A stretch of 64,000 bases of DNA, taken from NCBI GenBank assembly GCA_016630955.3, contig CM049999.1, positions 496,001 through 560,000 on the forward strand, written 5' to 3'. Position numbers and translations under genes: made by a program. Source of the stretch: Didymella arachidicola (Eukaryota > Ascomycota > Dothideomycetes > Pleosporales > Didymellaceae). Below, piece after piece: positions 1 through 10,357 of the stretch. Every line of letters begins with the position of its first letter. Position 1 is the first letter of the stretch. The notes below the pieces were generated by a model that worked only from the letters and a program-made list of their open reading frames with translations, was not told the DNA's origin and searched no databases.

Positions 1-49
1 GCGTGTCAGGACTTTCTATGTGAACTGTCTGACTTGACAGGAATGAAAG

Positions 50-1447
50 GTGGGAGAACCTGCCCTCAGCAAAGATACATACACTGACCATACAGTCGAC
101 TCTCCGATGGCCAATGCCGATGTTTCGAGATCAACATCGGGATCACGATCGAGCAGTCCATTCACTCCAGGCTCTACCCAGTCTTTTGACAGCACTTCGT
201 CACAAGAAACCGACTTTACGAGCCTGATCAAGTACGTGCCATCACCAAGTGCGTGGTCAGGCGATATTGAACAGCTCCTCATCGACTTTTACATCAATGG
301 GATATGTCTAGGACGCACGGTAGCCACGCAGTTGAACGGCTACGTATCTCTGCTTCAGGTCGCAAACACCTGCTTGAGCACACGATGTGCTCTCCTCAGT
401 CTGTCCGCATCGTACATGTCCGAGCATGTTCCTTCTCAGAAAGCTTTCTATCATCATACTGAGTTGTATTATTCAACACATGCTGTCCAGGCTCTCGCAA
501 CGCAAATTGCCAACCGCGAGAATTATGACGGTGCCCTCGCAACGAGTATGCTGCTTATGCATCAAGGAGCTCTCAATAACTCTCCAGACTCGTCTTTGTG
601 CTGGTCTTGCCACGCGAAGGTATTCGACATCGTCCCTGATGACATGATCGATCTCCAGTCAGACCCTGCGCTCTTCATGCGGGCCCAGCTTACACTCGCT
701 CGCACGGCACAGACCTCAGACTTGCTGCGGTCTACTCACTTCCACTCAATTGAATCTCAATCTTGGCATGAGGGCATACGGCCGACTGATGCACAGAAGA
801 TCTGCTCAATCATCGGAGTGTCACCGCAGCTACTTTCTATCATCTCGTCCATTACTTCTCTGGCGATCAGCGATCACAACAGCAACACACTTGTATATGC
901 ACAAACCCAAGAAGGACAGCTCCAGAGTCTAAAGCAATGGACGACTGAGCCTAGAGGACCCGAGCATGACATACTGCTTGCGACAGCAGAAGCTTTCCGT
1001 TTAGCAGCGCTGGTCTACCTTCGCTGCCGCATTTTTGGGTAAGTTCCTCATCTCAAAAAAGCGCAACTTGAATGCTGACTAACACTTTCCAGCATGACGC
1101 GCTTCCATCCCTCCGTCACCGATCTGTCCGAGGCACTATGCACCGTCGTCCTCTCCCTTCCTGTCAAAGGCGCACTCTACACAGCCATCTACCCAACCTG
1201 GCCACTCTTCGTTGCCGCAGTCACTGTCAACTCGGACAAGCGAGATCATCTGTACCAGCGTGTTGTACCGATCCGCGAGGGCGACAAAAGCACGATACCA
1301 GCTGTACTCAAGCGCGTGAGCGGTTTGCGAACGTGGTTGGCACAGCAAGACCCAATGTGCCAGATGAAGGACGGCTGGTGGGATGAGATGCTGAGTCCGA
1401 GGAGCAGCACGAGTTTGTTAGGGCGCAACCTGCTGTGTCTGGGATGA
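50..1447 (+). CDS. Fungal-specific transcription factor, C-terminal part (5' partial)
   Basis: This is the regulatory (middle to C-terminal) part of a Zn2Cys6-type fungal transcription factor, probably a nuclear regulator; its target genes cannot be told. Two exons are visible, 50-1038 and 1093-1447, joined across a 54-nt intron with donor GTAAGT, branch GCTGAC and acceptor CCAG; the frame is kept across the join. The visible protein is about 447 residues: a Ser/Thr-rich linker (first 50 residues), then a helical region containing VATQLNGYVSLLQVANTC and a C-terminal WLAQQDPMCQMKDGWWDEM stretch typical of the Fungal_trans_2 class. No zinc-cluster cysteines are seen, and an in-frame stop lies at 44-46, just before an AG at 48-49. 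I therefore infer that the DNA-binding domain lies in exons upstream of the window. If it is instead a start within the window, the first in-frame ATG is at 107. Confidence 0.7.
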
Positions 1448-2364
1448 GAGTAGTGAGAGAAATCGGCGTTGGGGACAAAAACATGGCTGGCGTTTCTTCT
1501 CATATTCTTCGTCACATTATTCCCTTTTAGAATGTATTTTGTCTGATACTATACATATACCCCATAGATCACCTAGTCTTCCTATCATTCCGGCGTCTTG
1601 CGCGGACTGGGTTCCGCTGCGCATTTTGATGCGCATATCACGAACAGCGTTATGCTGCGAGATAGTAAGCCCCAAGCAATCATAATAATCTCTTCCAAAG
1701 ACAAGGACAGTCACTACCGCACACCATTGGCCGTGTTGTAGTCGATCAAGTGCTCTGAGCCAATGAGGATGCCGTCTGACCGTACGGCGTTCGTACCGTG
1801 CAACAACTCCGACCATACCAACATGTTGCACTGCTGCGCAAACCACATGTTTGGCAACGCAACGGCTCAGTCTATACTCCCGCTCGCCGTCTCCATGCAG
1901 ATTCTGTTGGAAGACCGGCGGGAGCTTACACGGCGGCGTACCTGCGCCGTAGGTGGGCGGGGACAGTGGCGGCCGCAGTCAGCAAGCCTTGCGGGATGTG
2001 ATGAGAGGAAGCATATGTGTGGATAAGAACGTCATGGACTCACATTGTAAAGCACACGCAGCTCAATCTTATCAACACTTCATCTGCGGATCGATCATCA
2101 GCACGACTGAGACATCTATTGTCTACACCGCGACCCATGACCCCACCTCGTCAACAACTCCCAAGACCTACAGTATGCTACCCCTCCCACCCTCCCTCCT
2201 TACAAGGCCCCTCGACCTTACGGCATCGACCCCACCAACATCACCATCACCACAACCGACCCCCTCACCATCGCCACATCCCGCAAAAACTTTAGAATCA
2301 GCACCTGCCCAGCATCACGGCAGGTCATAGACTACTGTCACAGTCTACCCGGCAACGCCACTAC
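1448..2364. other. Spacer with possible 5' exon of the RTA1-like gene
   Basis: I see no independent gene here. Frame 2 is open from 2141 to 2365 and reads like protein (PYGIDPTNITITTTDPLTIA and CPASRQVIDYCHSLPGNATT). It could be the N-terminal, extracellular part of the RTA1-like gene, but it ends in TGA at 2366-2368, one base out of frame with that gene, and has no ATG of its own. The minus strand at 1517-1846 is open for 109 codons without a recognisable product. Confidence 0.4.
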
Positions 2365-3317
2365 ATGACGATTTTCATCCTGCTTCTCCTCACGCAGACT
2401 TCCTTCGGCGTGCGGCACAAGACAAGGAAATACGCAGCGGTGCTGGGTACGGCGTTGTTGGGCGAGACGGTAGGGTATGCAGGGCGGGTGATGCTGAGCG
2501 CGAATCCGTTCCTGATGGCTAATTTCTTGGTGTGAGTTCTACGCCCCGGTTAGGAGGTAGTTAGTTAGACGACTAACAGTGCAGAAGGAACCTCATCCCG
2601 CTTACGCTCGCGCCCGCCCTTTTCACCGCAGCCATATACCTCTCCCTCTCGCGCGTCTTGTTCATACGCGACCCGGCCGGTGCGTACGCGCACCTCAGGC
2701 CGAAAGTGTACACGTACGTTTTCTCGGCTGTGATCTCCTCGCTTTTGGTCCTGCAGGGGATTGGCGGCGCGCTGGCTGCTACCGCCAAGGATAAGCGGAG
2801 CAGCGACCAGGGCGTGCGGGTTATGATTGCTGGGCTGGTCAGCCATGTGGTCACCATGGTGCTGTTCCTTGTGCTTTGGGCGGATTTTGAGTTGGGAATG
2901 AGGCGCGCGCGGGGCAGGACGACGGGGAAATTGGGAATGTATGCGGGGTTGGAGGCCTGTAGTGCTTTTAGGTGGTTCCAGTGGAGTAAGTGCTCCAACA
3001 TAGACTCCGGGGCGTTGTTGCTGATTCTACTAAGCTTGTTCGTTGCGGCGGTGCTTATCTTTGTGCGGTGCATCTATAGAGTTGCCGAGCTGTGGGAGGG
3101 GTTTGGTGGACATCTCGCGAATCACGAAGCGAGCTTCATGGTCTTTGAGGGGCCTATGGTCGTTCTTGCTGTTGCCGGGTTGACTTGGTTTCACCCGGGC
3201 CGCGTGTTCGGTGACTTGTGGGGTCCTGCTGGGCGAGGTGAGAAGACGCACGGTAAGCTTGCTGCCGAGGGTAGCGCAGTAAGCCTTGCTACAAGCTATC
3301 GATACGAAGGGGTGTGA
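2365..3317 (+). CDS. RTA1-like seven-transmembrane lipid-exporter family protein
   Basis: Proteins of the RTA1 family are fungal plasma-membrane proteins with seven membrane spans, linked to resistance to 7-aminocholesterol and to sphingoid base release. Two exons, 2365-2531 and 2585-3317, join in frame across a 53-nt intron (donor GTGAGT, branch GACTAAC, acceptor GCAG) to give 299 residues, the usual family length. Diagnostic stretches are GETVGYAGRV near the start, NLIPLTLAPALFTAAIYLSL after the splice, VLIFVRCIYRVAEL and the following NHEASFMVFEGPMV, which correspond to the conserved RxxYRxxE and E-rich loop of the family. The ATG at 2365 places the first membrane span directly at the N-terminus, so about 15-45 family residues may be missing. 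The upstream reading frame hints at a one-base frameshift near 2363. The gene is convergent with MSW1, with 133 bp between the stops. Confidence 0.75.
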
Positions 3318-3450
3318 AGAGGTTCTCGGGGTGGAAGTTATGACATTCAGGGTCTTGCGATGAATGGCGTACGGGATATCTAGGTCATGGAGGAACATCT
3401 TACATATGGTACTACTGGTACAAATGGTATACAAATCAGCTTCGACGACA

Positions 3451-4581
3451 TCACCATCCCATGCCCATGGCGGTGCGTATCCTCTGCATGGTGGTCTCGG
3501 CAATGGTCTCGGCCTTGTGAGCGCCATGTTCGGCATGCACGACGAGCTCCTTCTGGTCTCCGCTCATCAGCTCCTCGTATCTCTCTCTGACAGGTGCGAT
3601 GCTGCTATCTATGGTGTCTGCGGCCTTTTCCTTCAGAGCGCGCATACTTAGATGCTTGAGGTCCAATGCCAGCTCGTCCGGCGAGGCAGCACCCGCCTGG
3701 TCAAAGTGGAATATCAGGTCGACCAGGTTGGACACGCCGGGTCTCGCTTCACGGTCGTAGCTCACGCCTTCGATCGAGTCTGTGAGGGCAGCCCTGAGCT
3801 TTGCGTGGATAGCGTCGCGCGAGTCGGTGATTAGGACGCGGCTCTTGGGCTTTGGGTCGCTCTTGCTCATCTTCTTGGCGGGCTCTGCCAGACTCATGAC
3901 GCGCTTTGCCGGGCTCAGCAGCGTCTCCGGGACGTTCAGGAGCGGGCCGTAGAGGTGGTTGAAGCCAATGGCCAGCTCACGGGTAAACTCGAGATGCTGC
4001 GCCTGATCCTCGCCGACGGGCACGTGGGTGGTGTTGTAGAGTAGGATATCAGCGGCCTGCAGGACGGGGTAGGAGAAGAGGCCGAGCTTGAGCTGGTTCG
4101 TGGACGGGGCCAGCGGCGAGGCGGACTCGGGTAGCTGCATCTTGCTCTTCCACTGCGTCATGCGGCTTAGGTAGCCCATCGAGGCGCCGCAGCTAAGCAG
4201 CCACATGAGCTCGGCGTGCTGCTTGACGCTGCTCTGGGCGAAGAGCACGCAGCGGGCTGGGTCGAGTCCGACGGCGATCAGGCTGGCCAGCATCTCACGA
4301 CGCCATTGCTGCAGTGCTTTGGGGTCCTGCTTGACGGTGACGGCGTGCAGGTCGACAATAGAGAAGAGCAGCGTCGTGTCTGGCGCGGCTTCATCCTGGA
4401 GGCGGACCCATTGCCGCAGCGCACCCAGGTAGTTGCCCAGGTGCGGGACGCCGGTGGGCTGGATGCCGGAGAAGACGACCTTGGCGGGGTTGTTGCGAGA
4501 AGCAGTGGAAGAGATGCGCCGGCTATGGGCGAGGGCGCGGATTGCGCATTGCGCTGCGGAGGGCGGGCGGAGTGAGAGCAT
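3451..4581 (-). CDS. MSW1: Mitochondrial tryptophanyl-tRNA synthetase
   Basis: This class I aminoacyl-tRNA synthetase charges mitochondrial tRNA-Trp with tryptophan, using ATP, for mitochondrial translation. The gene is a single exon of 376 codons. The first 30 residues are rich in Arg, Ser and Ala with no acidic residue, as expected of a matrix-targeting sequence. The HIGH-type motif is PHLGN at residues 46-50, preceded by FSGIQPTG, and KMSKS is intact at 237-241. The bacterial-type TrpRS features MTQWKSK and YPVLQAADILLY lie between them. The length matches organellar/bacterial TrpRS (about 330-380). The ATG at 4581 is the first one compatible with a targeting peptide. It is divergent from RVS161, with 431 bp between the starts. 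Confidence 0.95.
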   Translation of the reverse strand: MLSLRPPSAAQCAIRALAHSRRISSTASRNNPAKVVFSGIQPTGVPHLGNYLGALRQWVRLQDEAAPDTTLLFSIVDLHAVTVKQDPKALQQWRREMLASLIAVGLDPARCVLFAQSSVKQHAELMWLLSCGASMGYLSRMTQWKSKMQLPESASPLAPSTNQLKLGLFSYPVLQAADILLYNTTHVPVGEDQAQHLEFTRELAIGFNHLYGPLLNVPETLLSPAKRVMSLAEPAKKMSKSDPKPKSRVLITDSRDAIHAKLRAALTDSIEGVSYDREARPGVSNLVDLIFHFDQAGAASPDELALDLKHLSMRALKEKAADTIDSSIAPVRERYEELMSGDQKELVVHAEHGAHKAETIAETTMQRIRTAMGMGW

Positions 4582-5012
4582 TACGCAGCTCTCGGCGGAG
4601 AGAGAAGTTTGGACGCCGTCTGCTCAGCCACAGCGGAAGCGCGGCAGCGTCAGCGTAGCTCCACTCGCAGCCACAGCAACAACCCTCGACGATGCTCAGC
4701 ACCCCACGATCTATGCCGTTGCATAGATAACAATCGTAGTAGAACTAAATGGTGGTCTTTAAAGGGGCACAACAAAAAGCTCTCAATCTTCAGGGGATTG
4801 CTATACCAGAAGGTAACACAACTGATTACTACTGTGACCGGACTTCGATGTTCGCGCTTATCCGCTAGCGCCCCGCTAATAAGCCACAGCGCCCCCTCTC
4901 TTGCATGAACGTCATGGCGGATGACCCAAACAACTTCACAACTTGAATACTCAACAACAACGAACGAAATAAACGACTGGTTTGGTCAAGGAAATCGCAA
5001 TCACGTGACACG
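4582..5012. promoter_or_regulatory. Divergent MSW1/RVS161 promoter region
   Basis: This 431-bp region separates two divergent start codons and must hold both promoters. The only site I would single out is a perfect palindrome TCACGTGA at 5001-5008, five bases before the RVS161 ATG. It contains the CACGTG core bound by basic helix-loop-helix factors such as Cbf1. Its position next to the ATG is unusually close, so function is uncertain. Confidence 0.35.
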
Positions 5013-5798
5013 ATGAGCTGGACAGGATTTAAGAAAGGGGTGAATCGCGCTACAACGCAGGTGCTCATGAAGACGGGCCAGGTCGAGCGCACAAATGACC
5101 GCGACTTCGAGACAGAGCAGCGCCGCTACCGCACCATGGAGACGGCCGCCAACAAGCTGCAGAAGGAGGCCAAGGGCTACCTCGACTCGCTGCGCGCCAT
5201 GACGGCCAGCCAGATGCGCATCGCCGAGACCATCGACGCCTTCTACGGCGACGCCGGCACCAAGGACGGCGTCTCGCGCTCCTACAAACAGGCCGTCACC
5301 GACCTCGACGCCGAGACCATCAAGGCCCTCGACGGGCCCTACCGCACCACCGTCCTCGACCCCATCCAGCGCTTCTGCTCCTACTTCCCCGACATCAACG
5401 CCTGCATCACCAAGCGCGAGCACAAGCAGATGGACTACGACCGCATGCGCGCCCAGGTCAAGAAGCTGACCGACAAGCCCGACAAGGACGTCACCAAGCT
5501 GCCGCGCGCAGAAAAGGACGAGCAGCTCGCCAAGGCCGCATACGACCAGCTCAACGAGACCCTCACCACAGAGCTGCCACAGCTCATCGACCTGCGCGTT
5601 CCCTACCTCGATCCCAGCTTCGAGGCCCTCGTCAAGATCCAGCTGCGCTTCTGCGCTGAGGCTTACTCGCGCATGGCACAGGTCCAGCAGTACTTGGATG
5701 CGAATACAAGAGACCAGTATGCTCAGGGCGAGCTGGATGCACGGGTGGAGGAAGTCCTGCAGGAGATTCGGGATTTGAGTATTGCAGGGACTGTCTAA
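5013..5798 (+). CDS. RVS161: BAR-domain protein Rvs161 (amphiphysin-like, hob3)
   Basis: Rvs161 forms a heterodimer with Rvs167 that binds and bends membrane at endocytic sites, helping vesicle scission and actin patch organisation. The protein is 261 residues, intronless here, and consists almost wholly of a BAR domain: it opens MSWTGFKKGVNRATTQVLMK, the amphipathic N-terminal helix of the family, and continues with long charged helices (KREHKQMDYDRMRAQVKKL; YLDPSFEALVKIQLRFCAEA). There is no SH3 domain, which separates it from Rvs167. Codon use is strongly GC-ending, as expected for a well-expressed gene. It ends 148 bp from the convergent ELP3 stop. Recognition is firm. Confidence 0.95.
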   Translation: MSWTGFKKGVNRATTQVLMKTGQVERTNDRDFETEQRRYRTMETAANKLQKEAKGYLDSLRAMTASQMRIAETIDAFYGDAGTKDGVSRSYKQAVTDLDAETIKALDGPYRTTVLDPIQRFCSYFPDINACITKREHKQMDYDRMRAQVKKLTDKPDKDVTKLPRAEKDEQLAKAAYDQLNETLTTELPQLIDLRVPYLDPSFEALVKIQLRFCAEAYSRMAQVQQYLDANTRDQYAQGELDARVEEVLQEIRDLSIAGTV

Positions 5799-5946
5799 AG
5801 GGTATTGGCGGGGGCTGGGTATCGATGGCATGGAAGGCGTTATTGTTGGATCGACTGTTCAAATATATTTCTTGACACCCTCATATTTCTACCTTATTGG
5901 TTTTCTCACACTCCCCACTCCATTCATCCTCCATACATCCATGTCT

Positions 5947-7730
5947 CTACCACTCGCGCTCCCACGCTGGCTCTAGGTCCATGCTCATATACGGTCCGTC
6001 GAGGTAGTACCCCAACTTCGCATAGTAACTCCTAACGCCCACCCCAGAAATGACGCTAATCTTCCTGCTTCCGTGCTCCTCCGCCGCGATCCTAGCCGCC
6101 TCCTCCATCAACAGCGTTCCGTATCCCTGATGCTGGAACTTCTTGGGGTCACGCGCATGCACCGGCACCGCGCTGCCGTATACATGCAACTCTCTAACCA
6201 GACTCGTTGACTGGCCCGTCAACTCCTCCCGAAACGTGTGCTCCTTGCTGCACTGTCGCAGCCGCAGCAGCGCAATCAGAATGTCCTGCTTTGGATCCTC
6301 GTACGCAAGAAACGTCTCCCACCCGCCGTTGGCGGTGTAGTCGCGGCGCACGAGCTCGACCTGGTCGGGCCGGATCTTGTGCTTGACTTCGTTGATGCCG
6401 ACTTCCCTCGTCCGCACGTCGCGACACGTAGTCCCGAAGTCTTTCATGCGCGCCAGCGTCAGCTCGCGCAGGTTGCCGTTCTCCACGCCCGACGTGACAA
6501 GCGGCATTGGGATGTCGCGCTGCACGCGGTAGATTCTGGTCCACGGGGGCACGAGTGCGAGGATGCGGGCGACGATGTCGATGAGGGCGTTGGGCGTGTA
6601 GTTTTTGTAGCGTCCTGTGCGCCAGAGTTCGTACAGTCCTGTGCCGCGGATGACGAGCGTGGGGTAGATTTTGAGGCCGTCGGTGCGGAAGTCTGGGTTC
6701 GCGAAGTACTCGACGAACTGGTCGAGGTCGCGCTCCATGCCGACGTTGGGCAGGTCTGGCATCATGTGCGAGACGACTTTGAAGCCGGCGTCTTTGGAGA
6801 GACAGAAGGTTTTTGCGACAGCGGCCACGGTGTGTCCGCGGTTGGTGTCGCGTGCAACGTCCTCGTAAAGCGACTGTACGCCAATCTCCAGACGGGTGCA
6901 GCCGTATCGCAGCATGGAGGAAAGATGTTGGTCGAGGCAGTAGTCCGGTCGTGTCTCGATGGTGATACCTACGCACTTGGTGTTGCTCATCTCACCAGCA
7001 GCAACAGCTTCGTCCACATCCTTGGTCTGGTATCCAGAGAGCGCGTTGTGGAGCTGCGAGATAAACTCGTCCCGGTAAGACTCGGGCAACGACATGAAAG
7101 TACCACCCATGATGATGTACTCAACCTTGTCGACACTGTGACCGAGTGACTTGATTTGGTCAACACGGCCCCTGGCTTGCTCATAAGGATCATATCTTGC
7201 TCGAATAGCACGCATAGAGGTCGGTTCATATCCCGTGTAGGACTGTGTCGAATACTCAAAGTCAGAGTCCGGACCACCAGGACAGTACACGCAGATGTTT
7301 CCTGTGTACGCAATATGCGGGCAGCGATGTGGCTTGCACATAACCGCCACCACTGCAATACCACTTGCGCTTCCTACATAGCATCAGCATAGATTCATAT
7401 CGATCAGTCATCGCACTCACGAATTGGCTTCGCAATCAGCTTCGGCAGAATATATTTCTTGTAGTGCTCCGGCACCGCAGCAATGATGGCAGTGAGCGGT
7501 GGCTGCGTCTTCAGGTAATGCCGCTTTGCGATTTGCCCGCGCAGTTGGTTCAAGTTGAGGTCCTTCTTTGGCTTCGAGCCGTCCGCTTGGGCCTCGTAAT
7601 CCTGGACGAGTGCAGAGGCAATGTCTGCGCACGCGCGCATGTATCTTTCATTCTCCGGCGGCAGCTTGATGTTTTTCGGTAGCCGCCTCTTGACGGGTAT
7701 GTCCATATATGTCATTGTTGCGGTCGCCAT
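5947..7730 (-). CDS. ELP3: Elongator complex catalytic subunit Elp3
   Basis: Elp3 is the catalytic subunit of Elongator, which adds the cm5 side chain to U34 of tRNA wobble positions using acetyl-CoA and radical SAM chemistry. Exons are 7730-7421 and 7373-5947, with a 47-nt intron (donor GTGAGT, acceptor GTAG), giving 578 residues, the family length. The junction restores the conserved string RSASGIAVVAVMCKPHRC. Iron-sulphur cysteines follow the family spacing: C121, C131 and C134 in the CPHIAYTGNICVYC segment. The radical SAM domain occupies about residues 110-390. The C-terminal acetyltransferase domain contains HQGYGTLLMEEAARIA, the acetyl-CoA binding motif, and ends in AWEREW. No lesion is seen. 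The 5' exon alone would be missed by callers that ignore the intron. Confidence 0.96.
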
Positions 7731-8300
7731 GGCGGGCTATCTTGGTTGTGGTGAGGTATGATTTTCCGTGATGGCGATTCTATGTGAAGTTAGATCTCGT
7801 GGAGTCAGGAACTAACTAAGCTCGATACGGCACTAGTGTCCTTCATGCTGAGTGCTGGCTACGGATTGTTCGTCTTTCAAGTGCACCTTGCACGATGCAA
7901 CATGCGAGAAACTCCTGCAGACAGCACCTCATTTGACCAGTGCTGAGTTTGTGTGTCTCCATCCTATGTACCTTAAGTAGAGGCGCAATTCAATAGACGC
8001 AAAAGCTTGATCTCCATATGCAGCCAAGAAGTCGAAGTCCAAATTTCCGAGCAAGTCAGACTCAAGTCGCTTTCTTCGCATACAGTTATCGATAGAAATT
8101 TGCAGAAATGGATTCTCTTCCCATGAAGACGGCGATCGAGCACACCCCCCACTTTGTAACCGACAAATCGTATCACCTTCTGAACGTCAATTGCGACGCC
8201 GATCTTTGAGAGCACCATGACGTGAGCAAAAAGTCATAGAACTCAGATAGAGAGCCCGGCGGTGTGTTTGTGGTCAGGATCCTGCAGACCGCAAAAACAA
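7731..8300. other. ELP3 upstream region, no gene seen
   Basis: This 570-bp region lies between the ELP3 start and a tRNA gene on the same strand. No convincing coding sequence or repeat is visible; it presumably contains the ELP3 promoter. Confidence 0.5.
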
Positions 8301-8389
8301 TGGTCACTACGAGGGTCGAACTCGCGACCTTGGCGTATCAAGGATGAAAGCTATTAGCACCACGCTCTAACCAACTGAGCTAAGCGACC
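8301..8389 (-). tRNA. tRNA-Ile (anticodon AAU) with a 15-nt intron
   Basis: Read on the minus strand, the sequence folds into a full cloverleaf. The acceptor stem GGTCGCT pairs with AGTGACC (one G-T pair), the D-stem is GCTC/GAGC, the anticodon stem TGGTG pairs with CGCCA, and the T-stem is GCGAG/CTCGT with loop TTCGACC. The discriminator base is A. The anticodon loop begins CTAATA, giving anticodon AAT, which is read as isoleucine after A34 is converted to inosine. The canonical intron position, one base 3' of the anticodon, holds 15 extra bases at plus-strand positions 8337-8351. CCA is not encoded, as usual in eukaryotes. Confidence 0.93.
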
Positions 8390-8611
8390 GTACATTATTT
8401 GCATAGATGAATCATCGAGAGCTGCTTTTATTTACTCACCACTCACGACGATGGGCATGCATTAGTGATGAACGATGATGCAAGATCTTTCTGCCGATGG
8501 CACGCCGAGAATATGCCGGACATGACCAGAATCGAATGCTCACCCACGTTCATTGTCGTATGCAGGGAGAGCTTCGTCGAAAAATTGCTGTGTTGATCGT
8601 GACCTCGTTGC

Positions 8612-10357
8612 TCAGAATGTATCGCTGGCGAGATCTTCTGCCAGTCCCTCCAGCTCTTCCTGCCTGAACGGTACCCACAACCTCTCCGTGCCCATGGCGT
8701 CCTTCCGACTCTCAATCATCTGATGGTCGTGGAACTCTTTCAGCAGCGTCCTGAAGCCGACTTCGCTGGAACAGACGAACTCCTGCACTGCCTTGTGGTA
8801 CAGCACGCGGTACTCGACTCCCTGATTCGACTCGGGCGCAGCAACCTTGGCCTGAGCAACCTTCTTGTTCTTCGGAGTTGCAGTGACTTCGTCGTCGTCG
8901 TCGTCGTCAAGACCTTGCTCCATGAGATCGAGAGCGAGCTGTTCCATGACGAGGATACGGTACAGCGACCGCGCATTCTCAGGCAAAGAACGTAGGACGA
9001 AGCCCACACCGTCTCGGCCTCCGACGCGCCGGCCACTGCGGCCAAGCAGCTCGTTTACTGTCTCAACTACGTCGATCTCAGCATCGTAGGGCGCAAACGT
9101 GGTCGCGTCATGGAAGAGAAACTTATATTGCGTCTTCAGACCCACATCCCACATCAGCGGGAAGTTGGGTGTGTCCGCTGTGCAAATAAGGTTGATAGAT
9201 GGATGTGCCGCAAGACGAGCCAGCATGGAAGGTGCTGGAGCTTTCCGTAGGGAAGGCGAGTCAATTGAGTTGAGGATCACGGGTATCGGGTGCGGAGGTG
9301 GGCTCGTCGAGAGATGATCCAGCAGAAAATCGAGCAACACTGCTGGCTGGTTTGGCAGTTTAGCGGTACTCGATACTGCGATCAAGGCGATGGTTGTCAG
9401 CAGCTCCTTCAACGTAGTGCCCGCAGCATAGCCGTTGATTACTGCGATTTTGGGAGTCTTTTTCGAGCCCTTACAAGGTGCTCTTTCCAAGAGATGGTGG
9501 TGCAGATGTGCCGCAAACTTGTCAGTGATTGCGCGTTTTGACCCATAGCCGTAGAGGCATATATTGAAGCTCTCCTCAAGCTCGAATACCCACTGGTCGA
9601 AAGCACGGCTGTGCAGCTCCAGCAGGAGGTCCACCTCAGTCTGGTGGCGGTCCGCGTAGCTCGAAATTGCCTGGAAGTATTCATCGTGGTTAAGAAAGCT
9701 CTGCGCGGACAGCGTGTTATTCGACGTTTTCAGCCCACCGGGTCGGTTCTGCCAGAAGTACTCCTCGTGTGCCGGGAGCTCGGCCGGCGGCGTGGGTGAC
9801 TTAGGTTTCTTCTTTCCTGAGCCCTTTGGCCTACCTCTTTTCCGTTTTAATGGTGTCTCTGGTACGGGTACCTCCTCTTGTGCGATCTCTTCAACAGTCT
9901 CCACTGCTCCGCCATCCTCTTCGAGGATCTCTTCTGCCAGTGCTTCCTCCTCGTCGAAAGCCTCCTCATCGCTCTCCTCCCCGTGTGCAGCATGCTCGAG
10001 TATCCGCCTGTTGCTCTTTCGCCTTGCACTGCGATCCGCGTTGCGAACAATCGTTGGTGTCCCCTTCGGTGTCTCGCCATTGGTAGATTTAGTCGGCGTT
10101 TCAAATAAAAGCTTTCGATTCGACTTCGGAGTCGCAGCATGTATACCATTGACACCGTTAGCTATTCCAGACTTCTTCAGTATCGATTTAGGCGTGCCAA
10201 AGTCCATCAGGTGCTGGTTTCTGGCCCGCCGCGAGGGCGTCTGCGCCTCAAAGGCGTCTGACTCTGTGCCGGTCTCATCATCAGCAATGTGGGCGCGTAA
10301 CTTGCGTGGTGTTTCATCTTCCTCAATGTCGTCTCGCCGGCGCTTGCTGCTGACCAT
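8612..10357 (-). CDS. ORC2: Origin recognition complex subunit 2
   Basis: Orc2 is one of six ORC subunits that bind replication origins and load Cdc6 and MCM in the nucleus. The gene is a single exon; I start it at the ATG at 10357 (MVSSKRRRDDIEEDETPRKL) because the frame upstream to 10522 looks non-coding. The protein is 581 residues. The first 230 residues are disordered, rich in Lys, Glu and SP/TP sites (candidate CDK sites such as TPSRR and TPKSILKK), with an AT-hook-like KRKRGRPKGSGKKK. The conserved ORC2 core runs from about 250 onward, with FNICLYGYGSKRAITDKFA matching the AAA-like fold. The C-terminal winged helix ends in LWVPFRQEELEGLAEDLAS. It is divergent from the transporter at 11434. 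Confidence 0.94.
   Translation of the reverse strand: MVSSKRRRDDIEEDETPRKLRAHIADDETGTESDAFEAQTPSRRARNQHLMDFGTPKSILKKSGIANGVNGIHAATPKSNRKLLFETPTKSTNGETPKGTPTIVRNADRSARRKSNRRILEHAAHGEESDEEAFDEEEALAEEILEEDGGAVETVEEIAQEEVPVPETPLKRKRGRPKGSGKKKPKSPTPPAELPAHEEYFWQNRPGGLKTSNNTLSAQSFLNHDEYFQAISSYADRHQTEVDLLLELHSRAFDQWVFELEESFNICLYGYGSKRAITDKFAAHLHHHLLERAPCKGSKKTPKIAVINGYAAGTTLKELLTTIALIAVSSTAKLPNQPAVLLDFLLDHLSTSPPPHPIPVILNSIDSPSLRKAPAPSMLARLAAHPSINLICTADTPNFPLMWDVGLKTQYKFLFHDATTFAPYDAEIDVVETVNELLGRSGRRVGGRDGVGFVLRSLPENARSLYRILVMEQLALDLMEQGLDDDDDDEVTATPKNKKVAQAKVAAPESNQGVEYRVLYHKAVQEFVCSSEVGFRTLLKEFHDHQMIESRKDAMGTERLWVPFRQEELEGLAEDLASDTF

Noticed and set aside
2984..3040. A possible intron in the RTA1-like gene (AGTAAGT donor, CTACTAAG branch-like sequence).
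   Set aside because: No suitable acceptor follows, and the intervening residues continue the membrane-span pattern expected of the family.
5001..5831. A 276-codon minus-strand open frame fully overlapping RVS161.
   Set aside because: It is the antisense shadow of a GC3-rich gene; the plus-strand product is an unmistakable BAR protein.
6194..7149. Long open frames on both other frames across ELP3, for example 6238-7149 plus and 6194-6976 minus.
   Set aside because: They are antisense or out-of-frame shadows of the conserved ELP3 coding sequence, with Arg/His- or Val-rich translations.
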